This document shows, piece after piece, positions 46,841 to 60,751 of a DNA stretch of 64,000 nt (within the stretch, counting starts at the first letter, position 1; each line of letters starts with the position of its first letter). The stretch lies in contig OY783217.1 of NCBI GenBank assembly GCA_963678705.1, forward strand, positions 4,278,001 to 4,342,000. Reading direction: 5' to 3'. This DNA is from Panorpa germanica. Taxonomy: Eukaryota; Arthropoda; Insecta; Mecoptera; Panorpidae. The position numbers and the translations under genes are program-made. The notes below the pieces were generated by a model. The model did no database searches. It saw nothing but the letters and a program-made list of their open reading frames with translations, and had not been told where the DNA came from.

Positions 46841-47475
46841 AAAATCCTTTTGTTTCCAAAAAATGAAAGAGTAATTTTCACTGCCTAAATAGTAGGCAGA
46901 CAACCGCAAACTACAGTTCAGTAAAATTCATTCTCATAAATTTGAAGAAATTTATTTCACCGTGTTGGTTTAATTAAGAACTAAATTGTTGTCTCCTATT
47001 TATCAGGGTTAGTGTTAATTATTGAAATCTTATTGTTTATTATATGTTATTTGTTATATAGGTGAAGTACGTTATGGATATCCAACATTATTCTACATGT
47101 AATGTAATTGATGGTGTGGCTATAAATTTTATAAAATATTTTAAATAAATTTTTTAATTTTATTAAATAAACATTTGTTTTACATAGTAATGAAATTTAT
47201 GATACATTCCTATTATATATAAATAAATATTTTTAATTTAATATAATTATAATCGAAATACTAAACTAATTAGTTTTTAAATTAATTTTCAGATATGTTA
47301 CATTAGGTAACACTAAAATATTTCTTTACTCAGGCAACGCCGCCGTTGCAGGAGACAGCTGTGTAGTCAGTTTGCGCTCGATGTGCAAGAAATACAGTCG
47401 AAAAAGAGATAAGAACAAATAGTGTACAGTGGACAGTTTTAGGTCTTTTTGGTGTTGTGCAGTGCTTTTCGCATC
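46841..47475. other. Mfe2 3' UTR and CRTC promoter/leader
   Basis: AATAAA at 47144-47149 probably ends Mfe2. From about 47330 the DNA becomes GC-richer (CAACGCCGCCGTTGCAGGAG), as expected for a promoter and leader of CRTC. No TATA box or full CRE (TGACGTCA) is visible. Confidence 0.5.
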
Positions 47476-50400
47476 ATGGCGAATCCAAGGAAATTTAGTG
47501 AAAAAATAGCATTACACAATCAAAAACAAGCTGAAGAGACAGCAGCGTTTGAAAAAATTATGAGAGAAGTCTCAGATGCAACGGCTAAGGTATTTATTAT
47601 ACTCTTTGCACTTCGGCTTTTCCGTCAAATTGTAGTGTTGAACAACGTAAACAACATTCTCTACCAGCATTGTAGTTTATTAACAAATAATAAGGTTGTT
47701 CTATAACGTGGATAAACAATCACAAACCTGTTATAACTTGCAACATTAGTGGTTTCTCCCAATAATCGAATAACTAGTTTCATACAATTATTTATTTTTT
47801 AACTACGTTCTTATTGGATACTTATTTTGACATAAGTGACACCTGTATTATTGTTTTTTTTTTCATGGTGCATGAGTTGCATATTGCACTTTATAACATT
47901 TATTTATATGCGTGTGTAACCTTGACCCTACGCAATGAAAACCTTATAATTTACAAATAACCTAACTTGAATTGGAACTCCAGTATTACGCGTGCTGTTT
48001 TCCAATTGGATTCTCGTTTCAGTGTTAACTTTAGTGTGTAATGTGACGCTAGGTTTGTTTACCAATTTGAAATGAAGGTATTTTAGACTTTTTACATTGT
48101 CAAATTATTGTTTGTTTTATAAAAATATGTTACCAAACCATTTATATACTGTATTTAAATACGATTTGAAAGAATAAATCAGACTGTCATATAGGTCTAG
48201 GCAATAGGTCTAAGTAAGTCTTTAGAAGAAAAAAATTTTCAAAAAGGTTTTTGACAACTTGCCTTTATGAAAAATGAATGTAAAACATTATTAAGTTTAA
48301 TAGACAACAGCATAATCTAAATGAAACATCGTCCAAACATATTAGAAAATATTATAACTTTTAATTTAATAAAGTCTTGATAATATGCATGACACTTTCT
48401 GCTCTTTAAACAAAAGGCTCAATACAATTCTAATTATTAAAGAAGTATCATTTTTATGCCAATAGCATATAAGGAAGAACTATTGACATATGTGCAATGA
48501 TTTTTAAACAGATTATGAATCATAGGTGTTCCGAAAACAAATTCTGAAATCTGTTTTGCATTAAATATTTAATTACAATTAATTTATCATATCTTTAAAA
48601 GAATATTATTTCAATTGTTATATTGGAAACAGGAAATATTGGATATGTATGATATAGATAACATTTATCAGGTATTTTAGTTAAATGATATTTTTTTAAC
48701 ATTTGTATAAGAACATAATTGATATCTAGACATACTTTACAATAATATAACAATTACAAATAATAAACAATTAACCGAAATAACTATTTGATATTTGTAC
48801 CCTACGGTTTTATAATTTTAGAAAGAAATAGTATTACTAGTATGAATAATTTGCTTCTGTTTTGGTAACATTATAGAATAAAAATGAATACTTTTAATTA
48901 TTCTCTCCTTTAAATTTACTTCATTAAATAATTTAAATTGTCTTCTAACTTTGTGCCACAAGAACACAATATTATGACTTTGAAGTCTTTATAATTAAAT
49001 TGTTAATTACCGAAATGGTTATTATGTCGTTCAGACAGATATAAACTCAAAAGAAAGGGATTTTATACAAAATTGTTTTTTTTATTGAAGATACAGTAAA
49101 TAGAAAGATCATTCCAATAAGGTTTTAGTTGTTTTTTAATTATCTTTTGTATTTATTTTTATGTTTAAATTATAAATACAACATAATATATTACCATATC
49201 TATATTAGCAGAGGTGTATTAAGAAGCCCCCTTGTTATAAATACTAAAGTCACTATTTTATTATATTTGATAAACATGGATTACGTTTTCATACAAAGCT
49301 ATCGGCTGACGTTAAATAAGTTGCTCAATAGGTCGACAGGTCTAATGTTAACAGGCGTTGTTAAAAAGTTACAAAACCTTAGTTCCATAGTTTGTTCATT
49401 TTTAACAACGAGCTTCAACATTAAACGATTTTGCAAAATAAGACTGCTTAAGTTGAACCAAAGCTATACCGATCTTAAAATGGATGGACAAGATGTAATA
49501 TCTTGTTTCAAATAAGTAGACTAGTTTTGTATAAAATTATATTATAATAAATCGTTTAATGTTAATTTCGTTAACTTCATTTAATTTAGTACTGTAAAAA
49601 ATTAATTTTTAAATAATTCACAAATATCTTATTTTTATTGTGGCGTTTAAAATAAAATGGTAAACCTGATATTATTAATTATTTCTTAATAAAAAACCAA
49701 AAAACTGTTCTTTTATATTTTTATTTTTATCAATATGAGTTACATTTAAATTAATTTATGTTATTTTTTCTCGTTATTAAGTTTTGATATAGATACTACA
49801 AATTAAATAATTTATCTTATTTTTTGTTGTTTAAGATTACTCGTATATTCCTCGAAACACCTTGACGGGCTAAGTCGTATTTGGTGTACGTGAGTAGTCC
49901 CATAATAATAAATGTATATTTTGGCGCTTAAATTTTATATGATGCTAAGACTAAATTCAAGGATATATACATTAAATAAATTAGTAACTTTCATTTCCTA
50001 CTAAAATTTGAATTATTTACATATAATGATTTATAGCATCATGTATAAATATATATTTATTTCATCAAATTATTTCAACAATTTATTGGTAGATATTATT
50101 ATTCACTTGGAAAGGAAATTACGCTGTAAATTTGTCGGTAATTCATTTTACTGTCAAAAATGTATGATTAGGATTCTAACTAGCAATTTTGGTATTATTG
50201 CCGGATTAAATGCCATCTTTTCCGGAATACAAATAAGTAATACATAATAGTTTATTTTGAGGTATTAATAATATCTCAGTATGCAATTCTATAATGCATT
50301 ATTCTTTATTTTTATTGTCGGGGTTAGCAGTTGCAGGTTATAGTCAATAAAAATATTTATCAACCAAAATCAAAAATAGATTGGATAATATATTTCGGCA

Positions 50401-53016
50401 TAATTTATGTATTTGTTAAACTTATTATTGTCTAAAGATCATTAGTCGTTGCTCAAAGTGTTTCTATATTTACAGTTTTTTTTAGTGTTGTTTATAGCAG
50501 ACCTCGTTGACTGGGATATATTAAAAATTCTTTACTATTACTATTTACTATTTTTTCCATTAAATGCATTATTGTTTTTATTGGTTGTTACCCTATATAA
50601 ACCCACTTTTCATATTTATGACTGTGTTCTCCATACAAATGGATTTAATTATTAAATTTCTCTTGATAATTAGGCCACTTACAATTTCTTATTTATTGTA
50701 GTTCTAATATTATTGAACTTGTTGTTTAATTTCATGTTTTAATCACATTGCTGTCAGATGATGTAGAACAACGTCACTTTGTTAATTTTCGCAGAAATCT
50801 TGATTTTGTTTACATTAGTTTAGAGAATAAGACGCTACTCAGTACAGAAATATTTTAAATTTTTATACTTAGCTAGTAGAATATAAAATAATTTCTTATT
50901 TTTAAACAATCTTAATTGTATAATACTACTTCCTGTACAGATAGCTAATGATTTATGTAAAATAACATACTTCCGTTAAGATTATTAAAATTTAAAACTT
51001 TATTCTAATTATCAAAACATAATTTTATTTTTTAAATTTATTTAAAGTATTAAGGTTAAGTATTTATATTTTAGTTAGCGCTAGTAATTTAGTAATAACC
51101 TATTATATATTTTCAGTATAACTATTTATGTTTATGACATTATTATATAGGAATATTACACAATTATTATGATCCCTCATCTATTGGTGAAATTAATTAC
51201 TATAATATAATGATATTTATTTAGAATTCATTAATTTACTCATATATGTTTAATAATGTATTAATGAAATCGACATGTTATATGTTTCATTATACATATA
51301 CATATTATGTACATATATCAAAAATTATTTAGTAATGTTATGGTCCTGGATCTGGTTTATTTGCAAGGTCCTATTAACGTGCATCAATCTGTTGTGCATT
51401 TGAGGGGAAGGTATAAGTACACTCACTAATTTTACGATTGCATTTATAAATATTGTTCTACATTTATTTTTAATTTGTATACTTGTTTAGGCGCCCTTTT
51501 TTTACCTACTTATTATAAAACTATGAAATATGGAACCGTTTAAAAGTTCAAGATTGAAATGTTAAAGTGATGTCCCTGACATTTGTCATAATTCTTAATA
51601 TTTTTTAAGTTGTATATAAGTTTTATATGCATATAAATCGTTATATCACAGTACACATGTCGATTATAATATCGTTGTATTATTTAAAATCTTAAGCCGC
51701 GTATCCACTGAAGTAACATAATATTAGGGAATGTTATTTTATGCAAAAAGTAAATTCGAAAAAATGTAACTTTAAAAAGTTGCAAATCAGGTAGCTTAGT
51801 CATTTTTTATCACAGTATTTCCTGTTACATATTTTAATTATTCTCTTAGTATATTCCAGAGAAGGAAGTAATCATTGCTATCTTTTGGTTTTTAGTAAAT
51901 TTGTGGTTATTGTGGTTCAAAAAAATTTTATTTTAAAGTTATCCTTCATTAAGAAAATTATATTACATATAGGTTTTTTTACCATTATAGGTTTATCCAT
52001 AAAGTAATTCAACTTCTTTATCATAAGGATATATTTAGGAAATACTAATTCATTTTATCCTGTCGAAGATCTGTCTCTATATCTATTTTTGATAATTTTT
52101 GAAATTACTAATTGTGGAATTACGTTATCGTATTTCTTCGGATCTAAAACCATTATCCAAGAGTCTACTACCGTTGCAAAATAGGTTCGACAGATTGCAA
52201 TGTGTCTTTAATTGATGGCTTTTTAAAACTAGGAAATACGATACCTTTTTCTTATTCATTTTTGGATTTTTAGGTAAAAATTTAATTACTTGTGCTTCGT
52301 GTGAATTTTATATATCATATATTTCAGCGGTGTAGTTTGTGAAAAGTTCTAATTAACTAGATTAACGTTAATTACTAGATAATATTAATTAATAATGTAT
52401 TATTAGCGTTGTACGAGTGTACTACAAATGCATATTAATATATAACACAAATATTGTAGACACTGAGAATACTATCTTAATTTTTTCTGGAAGGAATGAC
52501 TTTCAACGGCACACAAATCTTAGGGGCCTATTTTGTAACTGCTTGTCTGTTAACTTTTGACGATTTTTCAAAGTAGTTTTACCCCTTAATTTGAGTACTT
52601 TTTCAAATTTTATTCGGGATTTTCAATTTTGATCATCCTATTTTAGAAAGACTACACCTATGAAATATTTCATAATTACTACTATGTACATATACTCGTG
52701 TGCATGGGCGTCCGAAGAATATTTCACAGGAAATCCCATTTGTCCAACATACGGACGCCCATGCTCATATGTATTAAGCTTTATCTCTCTATACTTAAAC
52801 AATCTATCTGCTGGTATTCGCTATTTTCGGGTCTTTCAGGTGAATGCAAACGCAGCTGTCACGCAAGTGACAACATCATGCACGACAACTACAAAACACA
52901 AGCAGTTGAATTCAGGAGATACTTTAAGGATACAATCTTTGGGTTCTTTTCGAGGAGGATCTTTACCCAATGTATCTGCTCCTCAGACTGAACTCCCGAA
53001 AGTTGAGGACCTAAAG
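47476..53016 (+). CDS. Crtc: CREB-regulated transcription coactivator CRTC, first two exons
   Basis: Coactivator that moves to the nucleus when dephosphorylated and binds CREB bZIP to raise cAMP-responsive transcription. Exon 1 (47476-47589) encodes [20 protein letters not shown] and [19 protein letters not shown], the strongly conserved CREB-binding start. Exon 2 (52840-53016) encodes 59 residues ending in the conserved [11 protein letters not shown] and then ELPKVEDLK. Both exons are phase 0 with good splice sites. The ATG at 47476 fits the family start. The phosphorylation sites, calcineurin site and activation domain must lie beyond the window: I found no further exon up to 64000. The first intron is 5.25 kb. 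The frame at 49129 (128 codons) within it is unrecognised and probably chance. Confidence 0.93.
47590..52839. other. First CRTC intron
   Basis: 5.25 kb, AT-rich. It holds the inverted repeat at 52702-52764 close to its 3' end. Open frames at 49129, 50008 and 50449 are of low complexity and unrecognised. Nothing else is supported. Confidence 0.55.
52702..52764. repeat. Hairpin repeat with GCATGGGCGTCCG arms
   Basis: GCATGGGCGTCCG (52702-52714) and its exact complement (52752-52764) form a 13-base stem around a 37-base loop, 75 bases before CRTC exon 2. The left half, GGCGTCCG-AGAA-ATTTC-AGG, resembles 59164-59196, and GCGGACGCC recurs at 59257-59265. The two look like members of one short repeat family, probably remnants of a DNA transposon end. 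Confidence 0.6.
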
Positions 53017-56000
53017 GTGCCTTATTTGTATTTAGTCGTGGTTGTAGTTTGTTTTTTTTCTCCTTCATATTTTTATATTAGATTTTACAGCATTTAATTT
53101 AATAATATAATTAGTGTAAGACTGTCTTTGCTTGTGGCAGTACCGTAGATACAATTAGTTAAGAGGGAAGATGTTAGTTAAGTTTATAACGAGATTAAGC
53201 ATGTCTGCGAATAAATAAATGTATAGTGAATTAGGGTTTATTTAAAATTAAAAAAATATATTGATTATCAAATTTAAGAACGTCTCCTTTTATAAAAAAA
53301 ATGGCACAATGGTTCAGCCATTGTGGATCAATTTGCTCTCATCTCAGTAAATTATGACTAGACACAATTGAATTTGACATCATCTAGATTAAAGCAAAAA
53401 AAAAAAAAAGAAATTCTTACACTGTTTATATTACATGTTCATGTCGATATGCTTTCAATGTCTTTTTTTCTTTGTGGAAAAGATATATAATTTCTGAGTT
53501 TGCCTTATACTATTTATAGATTGGTTTGCAATTTTTTAAAAATTTTCCCAGTGAATTTTAAAAATGAGTATTTACATTTTGATATGTAAGTTCAAATAAC
53601 ATAATAATTACGTGACTTATTTTATGAAATATATATTATATCAAAGTATGTGTCCATAAATCGTTTTTTAATGTAATTTTTGTCTTGAACGTAATTCTCG
53701 TACAGCTATGACACTTATAGATTTTTGTAATGTGTAATTTGATGTAATTTTGTTATTTTGATTATTTTTTTTTTAAATTCTGTAATTAAATTTTTACAAC
53801 GATTTTAATAGGTCAAAAAAAAAAGCAATAGTAGAAAGGGACTATCAAATTACAATTAAAACTCATGTATTATTTAACGTAATATTTTTTACCTATCTAC
53901 GTTTTATTATTTACTGACGCTTAACATAATTTGTTACAGTATCATTAAATAATTGTCAAGGACATTAAAAATCTTTCACTAATATATTAATTTAATTTTA
54001 TAATTTTTAATTTATTAAATATGTATATTAATCTAAAAAATATTATTTAACAGGTAAACTATTTTATGTTAAATAAATTTTACATATATGTTAATGTGTT
54101 TAGCTTTATTTATAGTTTTATTAATAGTACAAAAACCAATTCTTTTACTTGCTGTTGATAGTAACTTTTCTTAATTTCATTTTATCATCATGCATAAGTG
54201 TTCGCCTTTTTTATTTATTTTGTTAATTAAACAATAGCTGGTATATTTTTCTATTATCACTTGTCAGGATACCGCATGAATTAGTTGTAATTAGCCTGTA
54301 TAAGAGATTGGAAAACTGTTAACTGAAAATAACTCCAAGCGCCATTAGCATACGTTTTTATTGTTATGGTAAAATAAATCGACAAAAGCATTTTGCTAAA
54401 TAGTCGTATGTCTTTATGCATTAGATTTATAAAATACGTATGGTACTGCATGATTTTTTTCATAATAAACGATATATTATTTAAAATACTGATACAATTT
54501 TACGGAAGATCAAGATTAAGATTTTATTTACCTGTATATAAACACTTCATTTGTTTTGAGTTTGTATTCTTGTGAATTGAACTATGCAATTGCAATGAAT
54601 CAATTTTTATGTTATTTTGTCCTTAGAGAATCTATATTAATACACAACATTATGGAGTCCAATAACACCGATCTTAAATAAAACCTGCCTTTGTCTATAA
54701 TTCTATGAAAAAATTGAGTTTCTAAATTGTAAACAAAGCTATTTTTTAATTAGTAAAAGGGACTGTAATTATTCATCGAGATAATTAATTTTAAGACGTT
54801 TAAGAAGGAAATTTTAAACACTGCAAAATAATTTAGCAAATGTTCCCTACTATGTCTGCTTCACGTCTGCAACGCTACCTGTGAATCAACCACACTTACT
54901 TATTGTGGTGTTGACATAGGTCGTGCAATTTTCGCTAATGTCCAAGCGCTGGATATAATGGTACATCCCAGACGGTACAATCATAGTCAGTGTTTTCTAA
55001 ACTTTACAGAAATATGTGATTTAGAATTATGCTTTATATTTGAAAGACTTTTATTAAATATTAAGAATTGCTTTGTTATTAAGGCAAATGAATCCTTCAG
55101 AGCAACAAATTTAATCATTTTTTATCAATTTTCTTGAACAGGTCTTTATACTAATGAAATGTACAAAAATATAGTCACAAAAAGAATATTTGAGGTTTCT
55201 AGAAACGAATGGATTTGAATGGCACAGAGATATAAGCGAAAACTTGGACAGATTTTACTATTTTATTTTATAGCGTGAATTCTAAAACCTACTGAACGAA
55301 AACGCCTATCTTATGTTTAAACTCGTTTTCTGAAGTTTTTTACTTTTGTCACTTTCATCTCTTTGCATCTAGACGCCTCATATGTGCTTTCGGTTTCGAA
55401 ATGTGATATTTTTAACCGACAACATAAAAAAAAAATATTTTAGTTTTGTATAACACTAGTGACTAAATAATAGTGAGTTTGTTGGATCCATATAGAAATT
55501 TGATTTTCAATTTAAATAGGAGCAAAATTTTGAGTGAGATAATATCCATTGTTGCGAAATTTTGAAGATGTTGTTCACGTTCCAGGTGTAAAAGTATAAA
55601 TCTGAACATCAGAAATAGGCAGACACAAAGTAAATAAAAAAATATTGCCATGGATTTTTTTTAGGTGAATTTTTAGTGTAATTATATTGTCCGTTACATA
55701 TTTTCAATTTGCCTAAACGGAATGATTCACGGAATGTCAGAAGTGTCAAGCTTGATTAAGACTAATGTATAAGTAACACAAGTAAAATAAAAAAAAACAG
55801 TCTATGGACGGTCTATGACAATGATGGACAAACGTTTTCAATATGGGGCCATATTTAGTATGATAAATATTTTTAATAAATTGAATATAATCAAATAGAG
55901 AATATACTGGAAAAATACTGTCCGACGGTTCTGTAATAGTTATATGATAAAATATTCAATATGATCAAATAAAAATGAGTATACTCGAGTATTATAATGA

Positions 56001-56641
56001 TCTGACGATTAATGTTCAAAGACCAATAGTCGTCCACCACTGCTCTACAGAATATTCTCTGTTTATAGCTATTGTTATTAAAACCCACGCCATTTAATTC
56101 ACTTATTTATAATGCTGCGAACTATATTGTGAACTTTTTGACCTTGGCAGTTACTGCATATATAATGTACTTGTATAATATATATCATACCCGTTCCATA
56201 GTGGATGAATTATAATACAAATATAAAAACATATTTACATGAGATGAAGAAAAATGATTTATATTAGAATGTTGCAACATGCAATACTTTTTCTTTTTAT
56301 TATTTGTTATTTATTTAAAATAGTAATGCCACTATGTGTTATTCAACTATTAAAATATTTAAATATATAATTGTTATTTATAATGTTGAATATGCAGTAT
56401 ATGCATAGGGGCGGCTCTTCAGCTTCCGTTTTACAAAACATCATACACAAGCACAGGGTGATCCAAATGAAATGCACTAATTGTAATTAAAATATATTTT
56501 TAATTAAAACAGAAAATGATTTGCTGTGCTTTATTAACTTAATTAGATTATGTATGTGCTATTACTTGCTTTAACTAGTTGCCTTTGGAGGAAGAATACA
56601 GCAGCGTTTTGTTTTCAGCGCAGTTTATGAAGTTTTTTAGG
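53017..56641. other. Second CRTC intron, first part
   Basis: AT-rich sequence with poly(A/T) runs. No exon, RNA gene or repeat is recognised on either strand. The next CRTC exon, expected to continue after VEDLK, was looked for and not found. Confidence 0.5.
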
Positions 56642-56768
56642 TATAGTTCAAATTACGTTCGTTTCTATATACATTATAAAAAAAATTACCAGACTGGTTT
56701 TTCAGATTTATAAGGCACAACTTGTTTTACGTATGAGCGAGCTTCAGACTCTCGTAAATTGAACTATA
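56642..56768. mobile_element. TIR element, family B, short copy
   Basis: TATAGTTCAAATTACG (56642-56657) and its inverted partner (56753-56768) match at 15 of 16 bases. Both ends fit insertion at a TA dinucleotide. The right half (TTTCTATATACATTATA, then CACAACTTGTTTTA-GTATGAG) is shared with the element at 58544-58761, so the two belong to one family; this copy has lost part of its left arm. Confidence 0.6.
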
Positions 56769-58543
56769 ATAGATGATTTGTGATATATTTGTATAAATTC
56801 TTTCATTCTTTCTGCCTTTGTTCTTATTATTAGACTTGATTTTTTAGATCTGAATTTTTTTGCACGCCTAATTGGGTCATTAACTAATAATACTAGAACG
56901 TCATTTTGAATTTGCTTTTACCATAAGTGTTCTCAAATTTTTAATTACATTTTTATTTAAAATTAATAACGCTAATCTAAAATATTGTAAATTTTAGCTT
57001 ATTTAGTAGCTATACCTATCTTTAAGAACCAGTAAAATGACATTTTTACCTTAAACCGGGCAACGCTGTGTAAAGTTACCTAGTAAATATTTTCCAGAGC
57101 AGGTGTGCCACTTATGAATTCACATTTGAATATAGAAATAACCATTGTCAACAAACTCGTCCTGGAGATAATACTCGTACTGCTAGGAAACATATGTTAA
57201 AAACAAAAACCAGAACAAACAAAAACAAACTGAAATAGTTGATTGTCTCAACTTGAGTTAACTGAAGGATTTTACAAGGAAAACTGGCGATTGAAAACAG
57301 AAAATATTCACTAGGACTTGTTGCTAGTTTTCGTACCGTACCGAATTTAATACCACGGTAATTTTCTTAGCAAAAACGGTCTATATTTATTATACATGAT
57401 TTAATATATTAAATATTTTCTTTCTGTCATAAACTTTCTTTAACGTTTTGTACTTCATTTCTCGTATTTAAAAATGCATAAAGAAATTCTTCGTTTGTAA
57501 TTTAATTTGAAAAAAAAATTTCATTATATTATTTTTTATTATATATACAAATTTTACCGCCATCATCAAAAACATGGCAGTCCTTTTCAGTGATATTCGC
57601 TAATAAAAAAGGAGTCTTTTAATAAAACTTCAATAAAAAGAAAATAGAAAAAAATTCCTGAATCCTGGCAATAATTTATTGAAGAAAAATCTTGATAAAC
57701 AAAGCAAATCGTTTATGCTTTAAAAAAATTAATGTCTTTCACGACCCCATATTGATTTAAAGCATCCAGGTCATGACCTGTGGATTTAATAAAATAATAA
57801 TAACGGGGATAATTTAAACCAGATAAATTGACTGTTGTACATTATAATTATTTGAGAAATGTTGGAATATTGATTACTGCGGAGCATTACACGTTTAATG
57901 TACATGTAAAAATATCTGCGTGTGGGAAACTTACAGCAAAGTGGTCAGCGGGAAAATATCAGTGGTCGATTATACGGTATACGGTCGTGTCGACCAGGAT
58001 ATATCAAGCAGCTATTTATCATACCCAATAAATTCAATAAATATACTATTTATTTATTAATTCATCACATATTTTATTAATATCATAGGTTATTCTATAA
58101 ATCTATACACACAATAAAAACCTGCGAGTATTATTTTCTCATCTATAACAGGCGTAGCTCAGGATTTTTACTCAGGTTCAATTTGCTAGAATATTCTTTT
58201 TTACGATTATCATTCTTTATAAAAAAATATGTACTTCGCTTTTTGTATTTTTTCCTAGCTTTAAATTGACGGGCCTGTTTAGATAGTAATATTAACTTCA
58301 AGCGCGAAAATAAAGACGACAACATGGGCTTCACTTTATTATTAATTCTTTCATTCATTTCATATTAAACAATTGTTTTTGCGGATATGTTGCGTGTAAT
58401 TTTATCGTTTTAAAGTGATATAACACTTTCTGATAAAACTGTTATCAGCTTTTGTTTTCTAGTTTCTTTGGTCTATAACATTCTTTCGCTAATTATTGTG
58501 AATTAATGGAGACAAAGCCTCACAGATGTGAACTACACCATTG

Positions 58544-58761
58544 TATAGTTCAAATCCCGATAGTTCGGCGGCGACTTATACTTAAAAGAGGTTATAAAAG
58601 CGGTATAAATCTGTAATACGATAATGAATGTTATCTTATTGGTTTCTATATACATTATAGAAAAATAAGTGAGTCATTGCTTTTTAGTTATATCGGCAGT
58701 TTATACCACACAACTTGTTTTAAGTATGAGTCGCCGCCGAACTTTCATGATTTCAGCTATA
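58544..58761. mobile_element. TIR element, family B, long-arm copy
   Basis: 218 bases, each end starting TATAG. The arms AGTTCGGCGGCGACTTATAC (from 58562) and their inverted partner ending near 58744 match over about 26 bases with one change, and pair again at GGTATAAA further in, so single strands would fold into a long hairpin. The ends suggest a TA target. There is no coding capacity; the 64-codon frame at 58669 is a shadow of the arm. Confidence 0.65.
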
Positions 58762-59159
58762 TATGCCTACAGTACGGAGCGCTCCCAGTCATTGTCATCT
58801 AACTTCACTATACGGATTTTTTTCCAGTGTCTAACCCAGCATCAATCATGTCGGCCATGTTAAGGACAAGATATCAAATATATTAGAAATATAATCAATA
58901 AAACAAAACTATGGGGCCGCATTTTGTGGATCCCTGTTTTATAATACCTCATCACGTTAATTACACGACAACTAAACGTTATTCAGAAATATTATGATCA
59001 ATAAATTAACCAGATTCGATTATCTTAACTTATAAATAAAAGGTTTTTAATTTATTGTTATCAAATCGTTTCATCTAACAAAAATCTGATTTTAGGAAAG
59101 ATTTACATCAATGACGTACGTGATATACTTTCTTATAATTGTATCCTGTATCCTGCAGG

Positions 59160-59270
59160 CATAGGCGTTCGTAGAAAATTTTTCAAGGGATAGAAATATA
59201 TAAATTTGTATAATAAACTTAAGAAACGGAATAAATGCATCGCTTAAACCCTTCTGCGGACGCCAATGTC
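59160..59270. repeat. Relative of the GCGTCCG hairpin repeat
   Basis: GGCATAGGCGTTCG with AGAAAATTTTTCAAGGG at the left, and CTGCGGACGCCAATG at the right. The left half follows the pattern of 52702-52740 and the ends are roughly inverted, but less perfectly than at 52702-52764. Confidence 0.4.
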
Positions 59271-59960
59271 TAAGAGCACTCTTACTGTGTCATTGATACG
59301 AATTTTGGTCATGTACTTGTAGATAAGACTACATCAATTTTACATAAATCTTATCAATTTGTGCTACGCTGAATTGACGCTTCTCTGTCGTCGTCGTTGT
59401 GATAGCAATATGTTAATATTCAATTTGTACTCATCATGTATTTTGTTTTTTACATGTATTAGTGATTTAATCATGTTTTGATATTTACTTATGGAATTAT
59501 TTTATTTACATAAAAATGTATGTTAAGATTATTTAACTGTTTCAAACGTTAGCGTTGTGAATTCATAAATAGTCGTAAATAATGTTTTGTACATTTTTTT
59601 TGTTATTGTTAGATTATTATGTATATAATAGTAATTAGAAGTATAGAAAAGAAACTTTTTAATGGGTGTCAAAAATGTATTTTCAATTATTTTTAGTATT
59701 CAGGCATACTAATAGGCTGGAGTAGTGTCTATAGCTTATTTGTAGCCCCACGTCTTGTTAAGGATTGATCTTTTGAAGTTTGTCCCTAAAACAGACAATG
59801 CGGGTCAATGATTATATTGGCCGTTACCGTTTCATAACCATAAAACATTAAACTAGGTGTTGTATATGAAAAGATACTTCGATCCAGCGACTAAGAACTC
59901 GACAGTTATGTACAGATGCATTATTTTCTGAGTCGCACACATTTTAGGTCCCCGAAAACC

Positions 59961-60578
59961 AATGGGCTTGTGTCCTCATTTTTTAGCGGTCGATTTTTCA
60001 ATTGTTGATTGAAATTGATGTTAATAAATGTGTATTGGTGTGTCTTTTTTATTAAATACCTAAATGTTGACGGAGATATAACAATTAAAAGTTTGAATTG
60101 TAGTTTTAGCGCTAGAAATACTCGACCATATTTGTATGACGTGAAATGCATTTTAACGTCAGTTATTTGTTGAGTAGGTCAGTGCTGTAGTTATGTTTTG
60201 TAGCTGTTGGTAGTCAAAATAATCAAATCAAGTCAAAGAATAATAAGTTTTTATTTTATTTAATCCTGTTACGGCAGACATGATATTGAAATTTGATTGT
60301 TCCTTGAAATAGCTGTAAATAATATTTGATATTTTGATTTATAAATACATATAGCAGAGATTTAAAAGCTGTAAGGTTGGCAAGGATTGCGTTGTCGAAT
60401 GTGTACAACGTTGAATCTCTTTAATAATTAAAAGACAAAATGACTGTTTTAATTGTTAATATCTTTTAACATATAAGGAGTTATTAAAAAATAATTGAAC
60501 ATTTGAGGTTCTAGTAACCCATTTTATTAATATATAGTACACTTTTATAGAAATTAAGACATAGGACACAAGCCCATT
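59961..60578 (+). mobile_element. MITE-like element, family A, copy 2 (longest)
   Basis: 618 bases bounded by AATGGGCTTGTGTCCT and its exact inverse. It is the fullest of the three copies: it keeps both the GCAAGGATTGCGTTG block missing from the 15966 copy and the middle replaced in the 13971 copy. No target duplication is visible at its ends (left flank GAAAACC, right flank GTTACTA). The minus-strand 76-codon frame at 59921 is a shadow. Confidence 0.85.
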
Positions 60579-60679
60579 GTTACTAAAACCTTTACCTTTA
60601 TTGACGTGTCACAAACTCTTGCCTTATACGTCTGCAACCAGAAATCAATTGTATGTACTTCTAACTGTCGGAGTGCAAA

Positions 60680-60751
60680 TTTGTGTCGGGCCCCTCTGAA
60701 TTACGAGGACTAGACATTTGTCTCACTCGTCCATTGGTTAATCCGTCACTG
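60680..60751 (-). repeat. Solo hAT-like terminus
   Basis: Read on the minus strand from 60751: CAGTGACGGATTAACCAATG, leading into a stretch with GGGGCCCG. This is the usual form of insect hAT-type ends. No opposite end was found, so it is a truncated remnant. Confidence 0.45.

Noticed and set aside
47449-47475. Upstream extension of the CRTC frame from a non-ATG codon
   Set aside because: The conserved protein start is [10 protein letters not shown] at 47476; the extension begins at TTG and has no family support.
49129-49515. 128-codon open frame in the CRTC intron
   Set aside because: AT-driven composition, no recognisable domain, and no splice or promoter context.
58490-58570. B-box-like GTTCAAATCCCG suggesting a tRNA or SINE
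   Set aside because: No matching A box or cloverleaf. The motif is explained by the end of the family B inverted-repeat element.
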